This document shows positions 1 through 10,076 of a DNA stretch of 35,698 nt, one piece after another. This stretch comes from Phenylobacterium sp. (GTDB lineage Bacteria; Pseudomonadota; Alphaproteobacteria; Caulobacterales; Caulobacteraceae), in assembly GCF_004299445.1 (NCBI RefSeq), contig NZ_SCTC01000015.1:1-35698 (forward strand). The letters are read 5' to 3'. The notes beneath the pieces were generated by a model. It was given only the letters and a program-made list of their open reading frames with translations, ran no database searches and had not been told where the DNA came from. The first letter of the stretch is position 1. Each line of letters begins with the position of its first letter. Both the position numbers and the translations under genes were made by a program.

Positions 1-47
1 CCGCACTCACGACAGTCGCCGCTTCGCGGCCAGCAGAGACCCGCCCC

Positions 48-135
48 GTTCGTGTGGTTCGTGTGGTTCGTGGTCCAAAATGCAGCGCCTGCCCTCGGCA
101 CGGCGCCCATCCGTGCAATCCGTGAAATCCGTGGG
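48..135. repeat. Two short tandem nonamer arrays in the noncoding left edge
   Basis: Two nine-base-period arrays sit close together. GTTCGTGTG is repeated twice plus a partial third copy at 48-72, and ATCCGTGNN is repeated three times at 109-135 (ATCCGTGCA, ATCCGTGAA, ATCCGTGGG). A small hairpin with GCCGC/GCGGC arms lies at 18-30. I see no convincing gene in bases 1-198; the long minus-strand open frame here is low complexity and antiparallel to the aminotransferase. Similar nonamer pairs occur between genes in unrelated bacteria (recollection, not searched). Role unknown. Confidence 0.6.
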
Positions 136-198
136 TCGAACCGAAGGCGCCTGCGGCGCGCGCTGGCTCGGGAAGTCTGCGTCCTCTATCTCTGGCCC

Positions 199-1362
199 AT
201 GCACGACACGCTCCCCCGCCAAGAGGTCCAGGACCTCCGCATGTCCCGTATTCGCGAGGTGGCGAACGCCGGGATGGGGCGCGACGACATCCTGGCGTTC
301 TGGTTCGGCGAGTCGGACCAGCCGACCCCGGAGTTCATCCGCCGCGCCGCGGCCGACGACCTGCTGGCGGGGCGCACCTTCTACACTCACAACCTGGGCC
401 GCGCCGACGTCCGCGCCTCGCTCTCGCGCTACCTGAGCAACCTGCACGGCGCGCCGATCGCGGAGAACCGGCTGGCGATCACCAGCGCGGGGGTCAGCGC
501 CCTGATGCTGGCGGCCCAACTGGTGGTCTCGCCGGGCGACCGGGTGGTGGTGGGCGGGCCGATCTGGCCCAACGTGCCCGAGATCCCCAAGATTCTGTCC
601 GGCCAGGTCGAGGTCGTGCCGCTGGAGCCGGCGCAGGGCCGCTGGCGCATGGACATGGACCGGCTGCTGGACGCCCTGACCCCCGACACCAAGGCGCTGG
701 TCCTCAACTCGCCCAACAATCCGACGGGCTGGATGCTGCCCGCCGAGGACCGCGCCGCCGTGCTGGAGCGCTGCCGCAGGCTGGGCATCTGGCTGATCTG
801 CGACGATGTCTACGAGCGCCTGGCGTTCGATGCGCCCACCGCGCCGTCCTTCCTGCCCCTGGTGACGCCCGAAGACCGGGTCATCGGCACGAACAGCTTC
901 TCGAAAGCCTGGCGCATGACCGGCTGGCGGTTGGGGTGGATGGTCGTCCCGCCGGCGATGATGGACGGCCTGGGGGTGCTCATCGAGTACAACACCTCGT
1001 GCGCGCCCGACTTCGTACAGTCGGGGGCCAAGGCGGCGCTGGACCATGGCGAGCCGGTGGTCACCGCGCTCAAGGCCGAGCTCACCGCCGCGCGCGACCA
1101 GGTGCTGGGCGTGTTGCGCACGTTGCCCGGCGTCGAGGCGCCGTCGCCGGACGGCGGGCTCTACGCCTTCTTCCGTGTCGAGGGCTGCACGGACTCCGTG
1201 GCGCTCTGCAAGTCGCTGATCGCGGAGGCGGGGCTGGGGCTCGCGCCGGGCTCGGCGTTCGGACCCGAAGGCGAGGGCTGGCTGCGCTGGTGCTTCGCCG
1301 CACGGTCCGAGAAGAACGCCGCCGGCCTGGAGCGCTTCGCGAGTTACCTGAAGGCCCGATAG
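199..1362 (+). CDS. PLP-dependent class I/II aminotransferase
   Basis: This is a fold-type I aminotransferase of 387 residues, the normal length for the AspC/AlaA superfamily. It transfers an amino group between an amino acid and a 2-oxo acid in the cytoplasm. The family motif NSPNNPTG is present, and the Schiff-base lysine is Lys236 in SFSKAWRMTGWRLGW; the last part of that motif carries the conserved phosphate-binding arginine. The frame is open from base 52, but the upstream part is repeat DNA and looks nothing like the family, so ATG 199 is preferred. ATG 241 is an alternative, and neither has a strong Shine-Dalgarno. The 3' end overlaps the convergent DUF1294 gene by 19 bases. Amino acid specificity cannot be read from the sequence. 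Confidence 0.9.
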   Translation: MHDTLPRQEVQDLRMSRIREVANAGMGRDDILAFWFGESDQPTPEFIRRAAADDLLAGRTFYTHNLGRADVRASLSRYLSNLHGAPIAENRLAITSAGVSALMLAAQLVVSPGDRVVVGGPIWPNVPEIPKILSGQVEVVPLEPAQGRWRMDMDRLLDALTPDTKALVLNSPNNPTGWMLPAEDRAAVLERCRRLGIWLICDDVYERLAFDAPTAPSFLPLVTPEDRVIGTNSFSKAWRMTGWRLGWMVVPPAMMDGLGVLIEYNTSCAPDFVQSGAKAALDHGEPVVTALKAELTAARDQVLGVLRTLPGVEAPSPDGGLYAFFRVEGCTDSVALCKSLIAEAGLGLAPGSAFGPEGEGWLRWCFAARSEKNAAGLERFASYLKAR

Positions 1363-1619
1363 GCGAGCCAGGCCGCCAGCAAAGCCTGCACGGCGGCGAT
1401 GCCCCACAGCCAGGCGCTGAACCCGGTCTTGCGCGTCTTGTGGCGCAGCAGCGCGCGGGCCGCCAGCGCGCCCGGCGAGCCGCCCAGCGCCGCCAGGGCC
1501 AGCAGCCTTCGCTCGGGCACGCGCCAACCCCCGCGCGCCGCCGCACGCTTGTCCAGCGCGAAGGCGGTGACCGTCGCGGCGTTGATCATCATGAGGTAGA
1601 GCGCGGCCAATTCGGGCAC
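1344..1619 (-). CDS. DUF1294 family small membrane protein
   Basis: A 91-residue protein with an N-terminal hydrophobic segment, then the family core ALDKRAAARGGWRVPERRLL, then LGGSPGAL and RHKTRKTGF, then a second and third hydrophobic stretch. This order (helix, basic loop with ALDK and RxPE, GGSPGA, HKT) is the DUF1294 signature; the family function is unknown. GTG 1619 is chosen because it includes the full first hydrophobic segment; ATG 1592 is an alternative. The gene begins 11 bases after the upstream gene stops, so it is probably the last gene of the leftward oxoprolinase operon. It overlaps the end of the opposing aminotransferase gene. Confidence 0.8.
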   Translation of the reverse strand: MPELAALYLMMINAATVTAFALDKRAAARGGWRVPERRLLALAALGGSPGALAARALLRHKTRKTGFSAWLWGIAAVQALLAAWLAYRAFR

Positions 1620-1630
1620 GCGGGGCCGGC

Positions 1631-2254
1631 TCAGCGGGTCGGCGCGGGGGTCGCCTCGGCCGGCGGGCTTTCCGGCGCTGGCGATGCTGGCGCTTCCGCC
1701 GACGTCGGCGCCGGGAGCGGCGCTTCGTTCACCCGGAACGTCGCGCCCATCAGCTTGGCCTTCTGCTCCAGCGACGCGGCGACGGTTTCGCAGCGGGCGG
1801 GCAGCGTCCAGCTCATCCACTCCTGCGCCTTGCGGGCCTTGGTGACCTCGGGACCCACGTTCCAGACTTGGCGGCCCTGGCGCACGGCGCCGGCGCCGAT
1901 GGTGTTGATCGGGCGCACCGAGGCCTTCTCGGCCGCCGTCAGGGCGGCCTGGAAGGTCTTCAGCTGGGCGCGCCCCTGCTTCTGCATGTCGGCGTAGACC
2001 TTCAGGTCGTCGGCCAGGCTGGTGCCGGGCTTGCGGAACTGGCTCTCGATCCGGGTGACCTCGGGCATCACCTCGTCGTGCAGGTCGAGGTAGCCGCGCA
2101 GCGCGCCGTAGCACCAGCCGACGAACTGATAGTCGTCGCGCGGCGCGCCCGTGGGCAGGCGGTCTTCCGCTACGGCCGCAGCTGGCGGCGGCGCTTCCGC
2201 GGCGGGGGCGGGGTCTTGGGCGAACAGGGCGAGGGCGATGGCGAAGGGCGTCAT
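1631..2254 (-). CDS. Hypothetical exported protein, Ala/Pro-rich ends
   Basis: A 207-residue protein of unknown function. A short hydrophobic start (MTPFAIALALFAQ) looks like a compact signal peptide, followed by an Ala/Pro-rich linker. The central part (about residues 40-175) is likely helical, with two cysteines in the YQFVGWCYGALRGYL and LPARCETVAASL contexts that could form a disulfide in the periplasm. The C-terminus is again Pro/Ala/Glu rich. ATG 2254 has an AAGG Shine-Dalgarno at suitable spacing. The gene starts 26 bases downstream of the oxoprolinase stop, so cotranscription is likely. I do not recognise a named domain. Confidence 0.75.
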   Translation of the reverse strand: MTPFAIALALFAQDPAPAAEAPPPAAAVAEDRLPTGAPRDDYQFVGWCYGALRGYLDLHDEVMPEVTRIESQFRKPGTSLADDLKVYADMQKQGRAQLKTFQAALTAAEKASVRPINTIGAGAVRQGRQVWNVGPEVTKARKAQEWMSWTLPARCETVAASLEQKAKLMGATFRVNEAPLPAPTSAEAPASPAPESPPAEATPAPTR

Positions 2255-2280
2255 TCGGAACCTTGTGTACGGAGATTTTG

Positions 2281-5889
<3,609 letters not shown>

Positions 5890-5951
5890 AACTTAACCCC
5901 TCCGCACGATTGTCACCGGATCGCCCGGGTCTTAAGGCATGCCATAGCGAA

Positions 5952-6644
5952 ATGAGCTTCTGGCGCAAAATAGCCGGCCTCGCAGTTCGAGGGGTCGATG
6001 AGGCGGAATGCGATGTCTGCCCGCCCGGCCTCCCCGGAGAGGATCCGGCGTTCACCACCGCTGTGACCGCGCTGGGCGCCAAGCTGGCCAAGGCCGACGG
6101 CGAGGCCCATGCCGACGAGTACGACACCTTCCACGCCATCTTCCAGGCTGAGCCCGGCAGCGAGGGCGCGATCCGTCGCCTGTACCAGCTGGCGCGCCAG
6201 ACCACCCGCGGCTTCGAGGGGTACGCCCGAAGGCTGAAGAAGCGCTATGGCGGCTGCCCTCAGATCCTCGAGGACGTCCTGGACGGCCTGTTTTACATCG
6301 CCGCCGCCGACGGCGTGGTCACGTCGGACGAGCTCAGCTACCTCGAACGGGTCTGCGAACTGTTCGGCCTGTCGCCGCTGACGTTCCGGAGATTGAAGGC
6401 CACCCACTTGGGCGCGGCCAACGACGACCCCTACGTGATCCTGGGCGTCGCGCCCGACGCGCCGGACGAGGTGGTGCGCGCCGCGTGGCGCGCCCAGCTG
6501 TCCGAATCCCATCCTGATCGCGCCCGCGCGCGCGGGCTGCCTGCGGAATTCATCGAGGTGGCCGAGGCCAAGGCGGCGGCGATCAATGCGGCCTACGACC
6601 AGGTTCAGCTCGAGCGCCGCTCGCTGTCGCTGGGCGCGGCTTAG
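5952..6644 (+). CDS. TerB-like and DnaJ-domain protein (DjlA-like)
   Basis: A 230-residue protein with two recognisable parts. Residues about 35-150 are a TerB/DjlA-type helical domain (TAVTALGAKLAKADGEAH and FYIAAADGVVTSDEL, each with the acidic A-D-G motif). Residues about 160-220 are a C-terminal J domain beginning DDPYVILGVAPDA, with the HPD tripeptide that stimulates DnaK ATPase in SESHPDRARARG. Known DjlA proteins have an N-terminal membrane anchor; here the N-terminus MSFWRKIAGLAVRG is only weakly hydrophobic, so the protein may be cytosolic or peripheral. ATG 5952 is chosen over the earlier in-frame start at 5910, whose extra 14 residues look unrelated. It is divergent from oplAH with a 62-base gap. 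Confidence 0.87.
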   Translation: MSFWRKIAGLAVRGVDEAECDVCPPGLPGEDPAFTTAVTALGAKLAKADGEAHADEYDTFHAIFQAEPGSEGAIRRLYQLARQTTRGFEGYARRLKKRYGGCPQILEDVLDGLFYIAAADGVVTSDELSYLERVCELFGLSPLTFRRLKATHLGAANDDPYVILGVAPDAPDEVVRAAWRAQLSESHPDRARARGLPAEFIEVAEAKAAAINAAYDQVQLERRSLSLGAA

Positions 6645-6678
6645 ACGCTATGCGGTCGTCTTTCCGACACATGCGCGG

Positions 6679-6706
6679 TTGACGATCCGAACCACTGTGC
6701 TGACAT
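6679..6706 (+). promoter_or_regulatory. Candidate housekeeping promoter (Caulobacter-type)
   Basis: TTGACG at 6679-6684 is followed after 14 bases by GCTGACAT at 6699-6706. This resembles the Caulobacter housekeeping consensus (TTGACGS, 10-14 bases, GCTANAWC), differing at two positions of the -10 box. It lies 45 bases upstream of the small membrane protein gene. Confidence 0.45.
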
Positions 6707-6750
6707 GTACCTTTCACGGATCGGGTCACGCCCGCCGTCGAGGAGCTGAA

Positions 6751-7041
6751 ATGGTCAAGGACTTCGCCGCGAACTCGGGTTCCGCCCTTCGCAGCCTGGC
6801 TGCCGTCGCGGCCACGATCGCCACCGCCTGTGCGGTGATCGTGGGCGCCGTCCTTGCCGTCTTCGCCGCGGCCACAGTGGCTGTGATCGCGATCATGGGA
6901 TCCGCGCTCCTGGCCTTTGCCGGTCTCGCGATGCGCGCCCGCCGCACGGTCCGCGCCCGTCGGCGCGACAGCGACATCATCGAAGCCCGCCACCTGGGCG
7001 GCCACCACTGGGTGGCCTACGGCTGGAACGAGCGGCGCTAG
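6751..7041 (+). CDS. Small membrane protein of unknown function
   Basis: A 96-residue protein. The N-terminus is short and polar, followed by two closely spaced strongly hydrophobic stretches (about residues 15-38 and 39-60, Ala/Val/Ile rich), then a very basic segment RARRTVRARRRDSD, then a polar tail ending HHWVAYGWNERR. The positive-inside rule puts the basic tail in the cytoplasm. ATG 6751 is preceded by AGGAG with good spacing. The frame is open further upstream, but that part overlaps the previous gene and is not hydrophobic. It resembles small uncharacterised proteins common in Caulobacterales (impression only). Confidence 0.75.
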   Translation: MVKDFAANSGSALRSLAAVAATIATACAVIVGAVLAVFAAATVAVIAIMGSALLAFAGLAMRARRTVRARRRDSDIIEARHLGGHHWVAYGWNERR

Positions 7042-7052
7042 GCCATCCTCCG

Positions 7053-7769
7053 CTAGGCCAGCCGCCGACTGTCGCAGTAGTCCGCCAGCCCCCTGAGCGC
7101 TCCGGCGCCGTCGCCCGCGAACGACGAGCCGTGCATCAGCGCCAGCGTCCGCGGCGCAAGTTCCGCGAGCCGCCTCAGCATTGCGCCGGATCCCGGAGCC
7201 AGGCTCATCGCCCCGAACATTTCATCCGCCGCCACGGCCGCGCCCAAGACGTCGTCGGACGTGAGCGGAGAAGGGTCGCCCACGTGGGTGAGCAGGTCGC
7301 CGCAGAAGAACGTGCCGGCCGTCTCCTCGTAGAAGCAGCCCGCTTCCCAGCCGTGGGGGACGTGCGGTGTGTCCAGCCATCGCATGCGCTTCCCGCCAAG
7401 GTCCAGCACCTCGCCGTCGGCCAGGGGGCGGGGCGGACGGTCGGCAAGGTCGTTCAGCGACACGTCGCAGGCCAGCACGCCGTGCACGACCGTGGCTTTG
7501 GGCGCGGCGGCCAGCCACTGGTTCATGGATCCGGACTCGTCGGCCTCCACGTGGCCGAAGCCGATCCAGCGCAGCCGCTCGACCGGCATCACCTTGCCCA
7601 CCGCCGCCGACACCGCGGGAAACAGCATCCGCTGTCCGCAGTGGAAAAGCATCGGCTCGTCCGCATCGATCAGGAACTGGTTGAAGGTGAAGCCCTCGGG
7701 ACTGACGTCGGGAACGAAGGTCGAGAGGCGATAGACGCCGTCGGCGATCTCATGGACTCGGGTTTCCAT
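7053..7769 (-). CDS. MBL-fold hydrolase with flavodiiron (ODP-type) metal site
   Basis: A 238-residue metallo-beta-lactamase-fold protein. Instead of the usual HxHxDH motif it has His73-x-Glu75-x-Asp77 (GFGHVEADESG), then His139, then Asp158 exactly 18 residues on (GTFFCGDLLTH), then His213 (LALMHGSS). This ligand order and spacing is that of the oxygen-binding diiron domain of flavodiiron proteins, which reduce O2 or NO. No flavodoxin or rubredoxin domain is attached, so a separate electron donor would be needed, or it is a hydrolase or sensor. ATG 7769 is chosen because the core begins there; the frame is open to 7865. It ends 11 bases from the convergent small membrane gene. Confidence 0.85.
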   Translation of the reverse strand: METRVHEIADGVYRLSTFVPDVSPEGFTFNQFLIDADEPMLFHCGQRMLFPAVSAAVGKVMPVERLRWIGFGHVEADESGSMNQWLAAAPKATVVHGVLACDVSLNDLADRPPRPLADGEVLDLGGKRMRWLDTPHVPHGWEAGCFYEETAGTFFCGDLLTHVGDPSPLTSDDVLGAAVAADEMFGAMSLAPGSGAMLRRLAELAPRTLALMHGSSFAGDGAGALRGLADYCDSRRLA

Positions 7770-7906
7770 CGGCGGCGAGGCTCCCTGTGTGTCTGGTCGC
7801 ATGGAGAATGCGGCGCCTCGGCCTTCCGCGAAAGGACGCCACGTCAGCCTTGCCGCTGCGCCCACAGGCCTCTACCGTCCGTTCAAACAATCGTTGGGAG
7901 AACGGT

Positions 7907-8200
7907 ATGACGATCGGCATCGTGGCCACCATGAAGATCCAGGAGGGCAAGAACGCCGAGTTCGAAGCCTTCTTCACCGAGCTCGCCAAGCAGGTGCGCG
8001 CCAACGAGCCGGGGAACATCGCCTACCAGCTCACCAAGAGCCGCAAGGATCCTCAGGAGTACAAGGTCCTGGAACTCTACAAGGACCAGGAAGCGGTCAC
8101 CGTCCACGGCCAGACCGACTACTTCAAGGCCGCGGGCCCGAAGTTCGCCGGCGTCCTGGCCGGCCGCCCCGATGTCGAGCTGCTCGACGGAATCGGCTGA
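7907..8200 (+). CDS. Antibiotic biosynthesis monooxygenase (ABM) domain protein
   Basis: A 97-residue single-domain protein of the dimeric alpha/beta-barrel ABM family (YgiN-like). It starts with a beta strand (TIGIVATMKIQEGK), then a helix with FEAFFTELAKQVRANEPGNIAYQL, then KVLELYKDQEAVTVH and the helix near TDYFKAAGPKF. Members include quinol monooxygenases and cofactor-free oxygenases, but many have no known substrate. ATG 7907 follows GGGAG at good spacing. The acyl-CoA dehydrogenase gene starts 10 bases after its stop, so the two are very probably cotranscribed and may act on one substrate. Confidence 0.85.
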   Translation: MTIGIVATMKIQEGKNAEFEAFFTELAKQVRANEPGNIAYQLTKSRKDPQEYKVLELYKDQEAVTVHGQTDYFKAAGPKFAGVLAGRPDVELLDGIG

Positions 8201-8210
8201 GGAGACGGCC

Positions 8211-9434
8211 ATGGACCTGGACTTCGCCCCCGAGGATCTCGCCTTCCGCGACGAGGTCCGCGCCTTCATCGCCGAGGCGTTCGACGACGACATGCGGGCC
8301 AAGCTGGCCCAGTCGAAGAACAATCACCTCGACAAGGAAGCCCAGGTCCGCTGGCTGAAGCGGCTGGGGGAAAAGGGCTGGATCGCGCCGGACTGGCCGG
8401 TCGAGTACGGCGGCACGGGCTGGAGCCTGGGCAAGAAGTACGTCTTCGACATGGAGATGGCGCTTGCCGGCGCCCCCTCTACGTCGAACATGGGCCTGCG
8501 CATGTGCGCGCCTGTGGTGATGGCGTTCGGTACGCCGGAGCAGAAGGCCCAGCACCTCCCCAAGATCCTCACCACCGACGTGTGGTGGTGCCAGGGCTAT
8601 TCCGAACCCGGCTCGGGCTCTGACCTGGCCTCCCTCGCTCTGAAGGCCGAGCGTGACGGCGACCACTACGTGCTGAATGGCAGCAAGACGTGGACGACGC
8701 TGGCCCAATGGGCCGACTGGATGTTCTGCCTCGTGCGCACCTCCAACGAGGAGATCCGCCAGAAGGGCATCTCGTTCCTGCTGATTGATATGAAGACGCC
8801 GGGCATCACCATCCGGCCGATCCCCACGCTGGACGGCCCGCCCGAGGGCGAGCAGGAGATCAACGAGACGTTCTTCGACAACGTCCGCGTGCCGGTCTCC
8901 AACCGCATCGGCAAGGAAGGCGAGGGCTGGACCTACGCCAAGTACCTGCTGCAGTTCGAGCGCGGCAACGCCTATGCGCCCGGCCTCTCGGCCCAGATGA
9001 AGAAGGTGCGCAAGATCGCCAACCTGGAGCGCGCCGACGGCGGCGGCTCGATGATGAGCGACCCCGATTTCCGGAAGAAGCTCTCCGAGGTCGAGATCAA
9101 GGTCGAGGCGCTGAACGCCACCGAGCTGCGCATCTTCGCGGGCCGCGCCAACGGCGACGCCATGGGCGCCGTCTCGTCGATGCTCAAGCTGGAAGGCAGC
9201 CAGATGCAGCAGGCGGTCACCGAGCTCGCGCTCGAGGCCGCGGGCATCTACGCCCAGCCCTTCGTGCAGGACACCTGGGAGATGCTCCGCCCCGGCGGCA
9301 ACACCTTCCGGGCCGGCCCGGACTACGCCGCGACGGTGGCCCCGCACTACTTCAACTACCGCAAGACCTCGATCTACGCGGGCTCGAACGAGATCCAGCA
9401 CAACATCATGGCGAAGATGGTGCTCGGGCTGTAG
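8211..9434 (+). CDS. Acyl-CoA dehydrogenase family protein
   Basis: A 407-residue FAD-dependent acyl-CoA dehydrogenase, which introduces an alpha-beta double bond in an acyl-CoA and passes electrons to ETF. It shows an N-terminal helical domain (LAFRDEVRAFIAEAF), the FAD/substrate-binding beta segment around residues 125-142 (CQGYSEPGSGSDLASL), WTTLAQWADWMFCLVRT, and the C-terminal motif YAGSNEIQ at 389-396. At the place of the catalytic glutamate of the medium-chain enzyme (YEGT) this protein has Ala390. The active base must then be elsewhere, as in many pimeloyl-CoA or steroid-type members. ATG 8211 follows GGAG. It pairs with the ABM monooxygenase gene upstream. Confidence 0.9.
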   Translation: MDLDFAPEDLAFRDEVRAFIAEAFDDDMRAKLAQSKNNHLDKEAQVRWLKRLGEKGWIAPDWPVEYGGTGWSLGKKYVFDMEMALAGAPSTSNMGLRMCAPVVMAFGTPEQKAQHLPKILTTDVWWCQGYSEPGSGSDLASLALKAERDGDHYVLNGSKTWTTLAQWADWMFCLVRTSNEEIRQKGISFLLIDMKTPGITIRPIPTLDGPPEGEQEINETFFDNVRVPVSNRIGKEGEGWTYAKYLLQFERGNAYAPGLSAQMKKVRKIANLERADGGGSMMSDPDFRKKLSEVEIKVEALNATELRIFAGRANGDAMGAVSSMLKLEGSQMQQAVTELALEAAGIYAQPFVQDTWEMLRPGGNTFRAGPDYAATVAPHYFNYRKTSIYAGSNEIQHNIMAKMVLGL

Positions 9435-9487
9435 CCGGGCGCGTCGGCGAGCCTCGACCGGATCTGTTTTCGAACTTGTCTGGCGTC

Positions 9488-9514
9488 ATGGGATGCGGCT
9501 ACGCCGCATCCCAT
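9488..9514. terminator. Hairpin between convergent genes, likely bidirectional terminator
   Basis: A perfect 12-base-pair stem with a 3-base loop: ATGGGATGCGGC at 9488-9499, TAC, and GCCGCATCCCAT at 9503-9514. It sits between the stop of the rightward acyl-CoA dehydrogenase gene and that of the leftward selenoprotein gene. No U-tract follows on either side, so termination activity is inferred from position and stem strength. Confidence 0.6.
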
Positions 9515-9526
9515 CGACCCTGGCCG

Positions 9527-10045
9527 CTAGACGGTCAGGGCCTCGATCACCTGTTCCAGCACGGCGTTCGCCTTGCCGCGCATTTCGTCGTCGGTGGCGT
9601 CCTGGATCGGATGGTCCACCAGCACGTAGCGCGCACCATCCATGCCCAGCGCCTTACGCTGGACCTCGGCGGCTTCGGCGAACTCGCTGGACGCGATGGA
9701 GACGGCGGGAAGGCCCTGGATCTCGAACCACACAGTGTCGTGCAGACTGCACGTCGTGCATGATCCTCAATCGGCGAGGGCTTCCACCAGCACGTCGCAC
9801 TCGGCCTTGATCTTGAGCCGCAGGTCGGACGGGCAGGGCTTGGCGAAGGTGGGCTTGGCGTAGCGCCGCACCTCGGCGTCGGGATAGCGCGCCGCCAGCA
9901 GGCGCTCCAACTCGTCCAAAAGGACGTTGCCCCGCGGCTTGGAGATGTCCAGAAGGCCGATCACCCCCGAGACATCGCCGGTTCGTGGGGTGATCTGCCG
10001 CGCGACGGGCACCCTCTCGTCAGTGGGGTCCAGGATTGTCGTCAT
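9527..10045 (-). CDS. UGSC-motif selenoprotein (UGA read as Sec93)
   Basis: If the in-frame TGA at 9767-9769 is read as selenocysteine, one frame of 172 residues runs from ATG 10045 to the stop at 9527. The sequence around it is ALADUGSCTTCSLHD, giving Sec93-Gly-Ser-Cys96 and then Cys99: a U-x-x-C redox motif. This matches the UGSC-containing selenoprotein family found in marine metagenome selenoproteome surveys; its reaction is unknown to me. Support is strong. The frame continues past TGA without a shift, a SECIS-like hairpin follows, and selC, selB and selA are adjacent. ATG 10045 has GGAGG upstream. The predicted sequence lacks a signal peptide, so it is probably cytosolic. The gene starts 31 bases after the thioredoxin-fused gene. 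Standard gene callers will report two short pieces here (9767-10045 and 9527-9733). Confidence 0.9.
9739..9753 (-). promoter_or_regulatory. SECIS-like hairpin downstream of the Sec UGA
   Basis: Read on the minus strand, CGTGCA (9753-9748), GTC, and TGCACG (9744-9739) form a perfect 6-bp stem; opening the innermost A-U pair leaves an AGUCU loop containing GU. The apical loop begins about 20 bases after the UGA, within the 16-37-base window known for bacterial SECIS elements. The apex UGCAGUCUGCA is close to that of E. coli fdhF (UGCAGGUCUGCA, from memory). SelB would bind here. Confidence 0.75.
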
Positions 10046-10076
10046 CGACGTCCTCCAAATTCTGTCCGTGACGCTA

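Noticed and set aside
7..1527. Long minus-strand open frame (506 codons) opposite the aminotransferase
   Set aside because: Low-complexity Arg/Gly/Ala-rich translation typical of antisense frames in GC-rich DNA; the opposite strand holds a full aminotransferase with catalytic lysine.
9527..9733. Separate small gene starting at GTG 9733
   Set aside because: It is in frame with the upstream piece across a UGA that is followed by a SECIS-like hairpin, so it is the C-terminal part of the selenoprotein.
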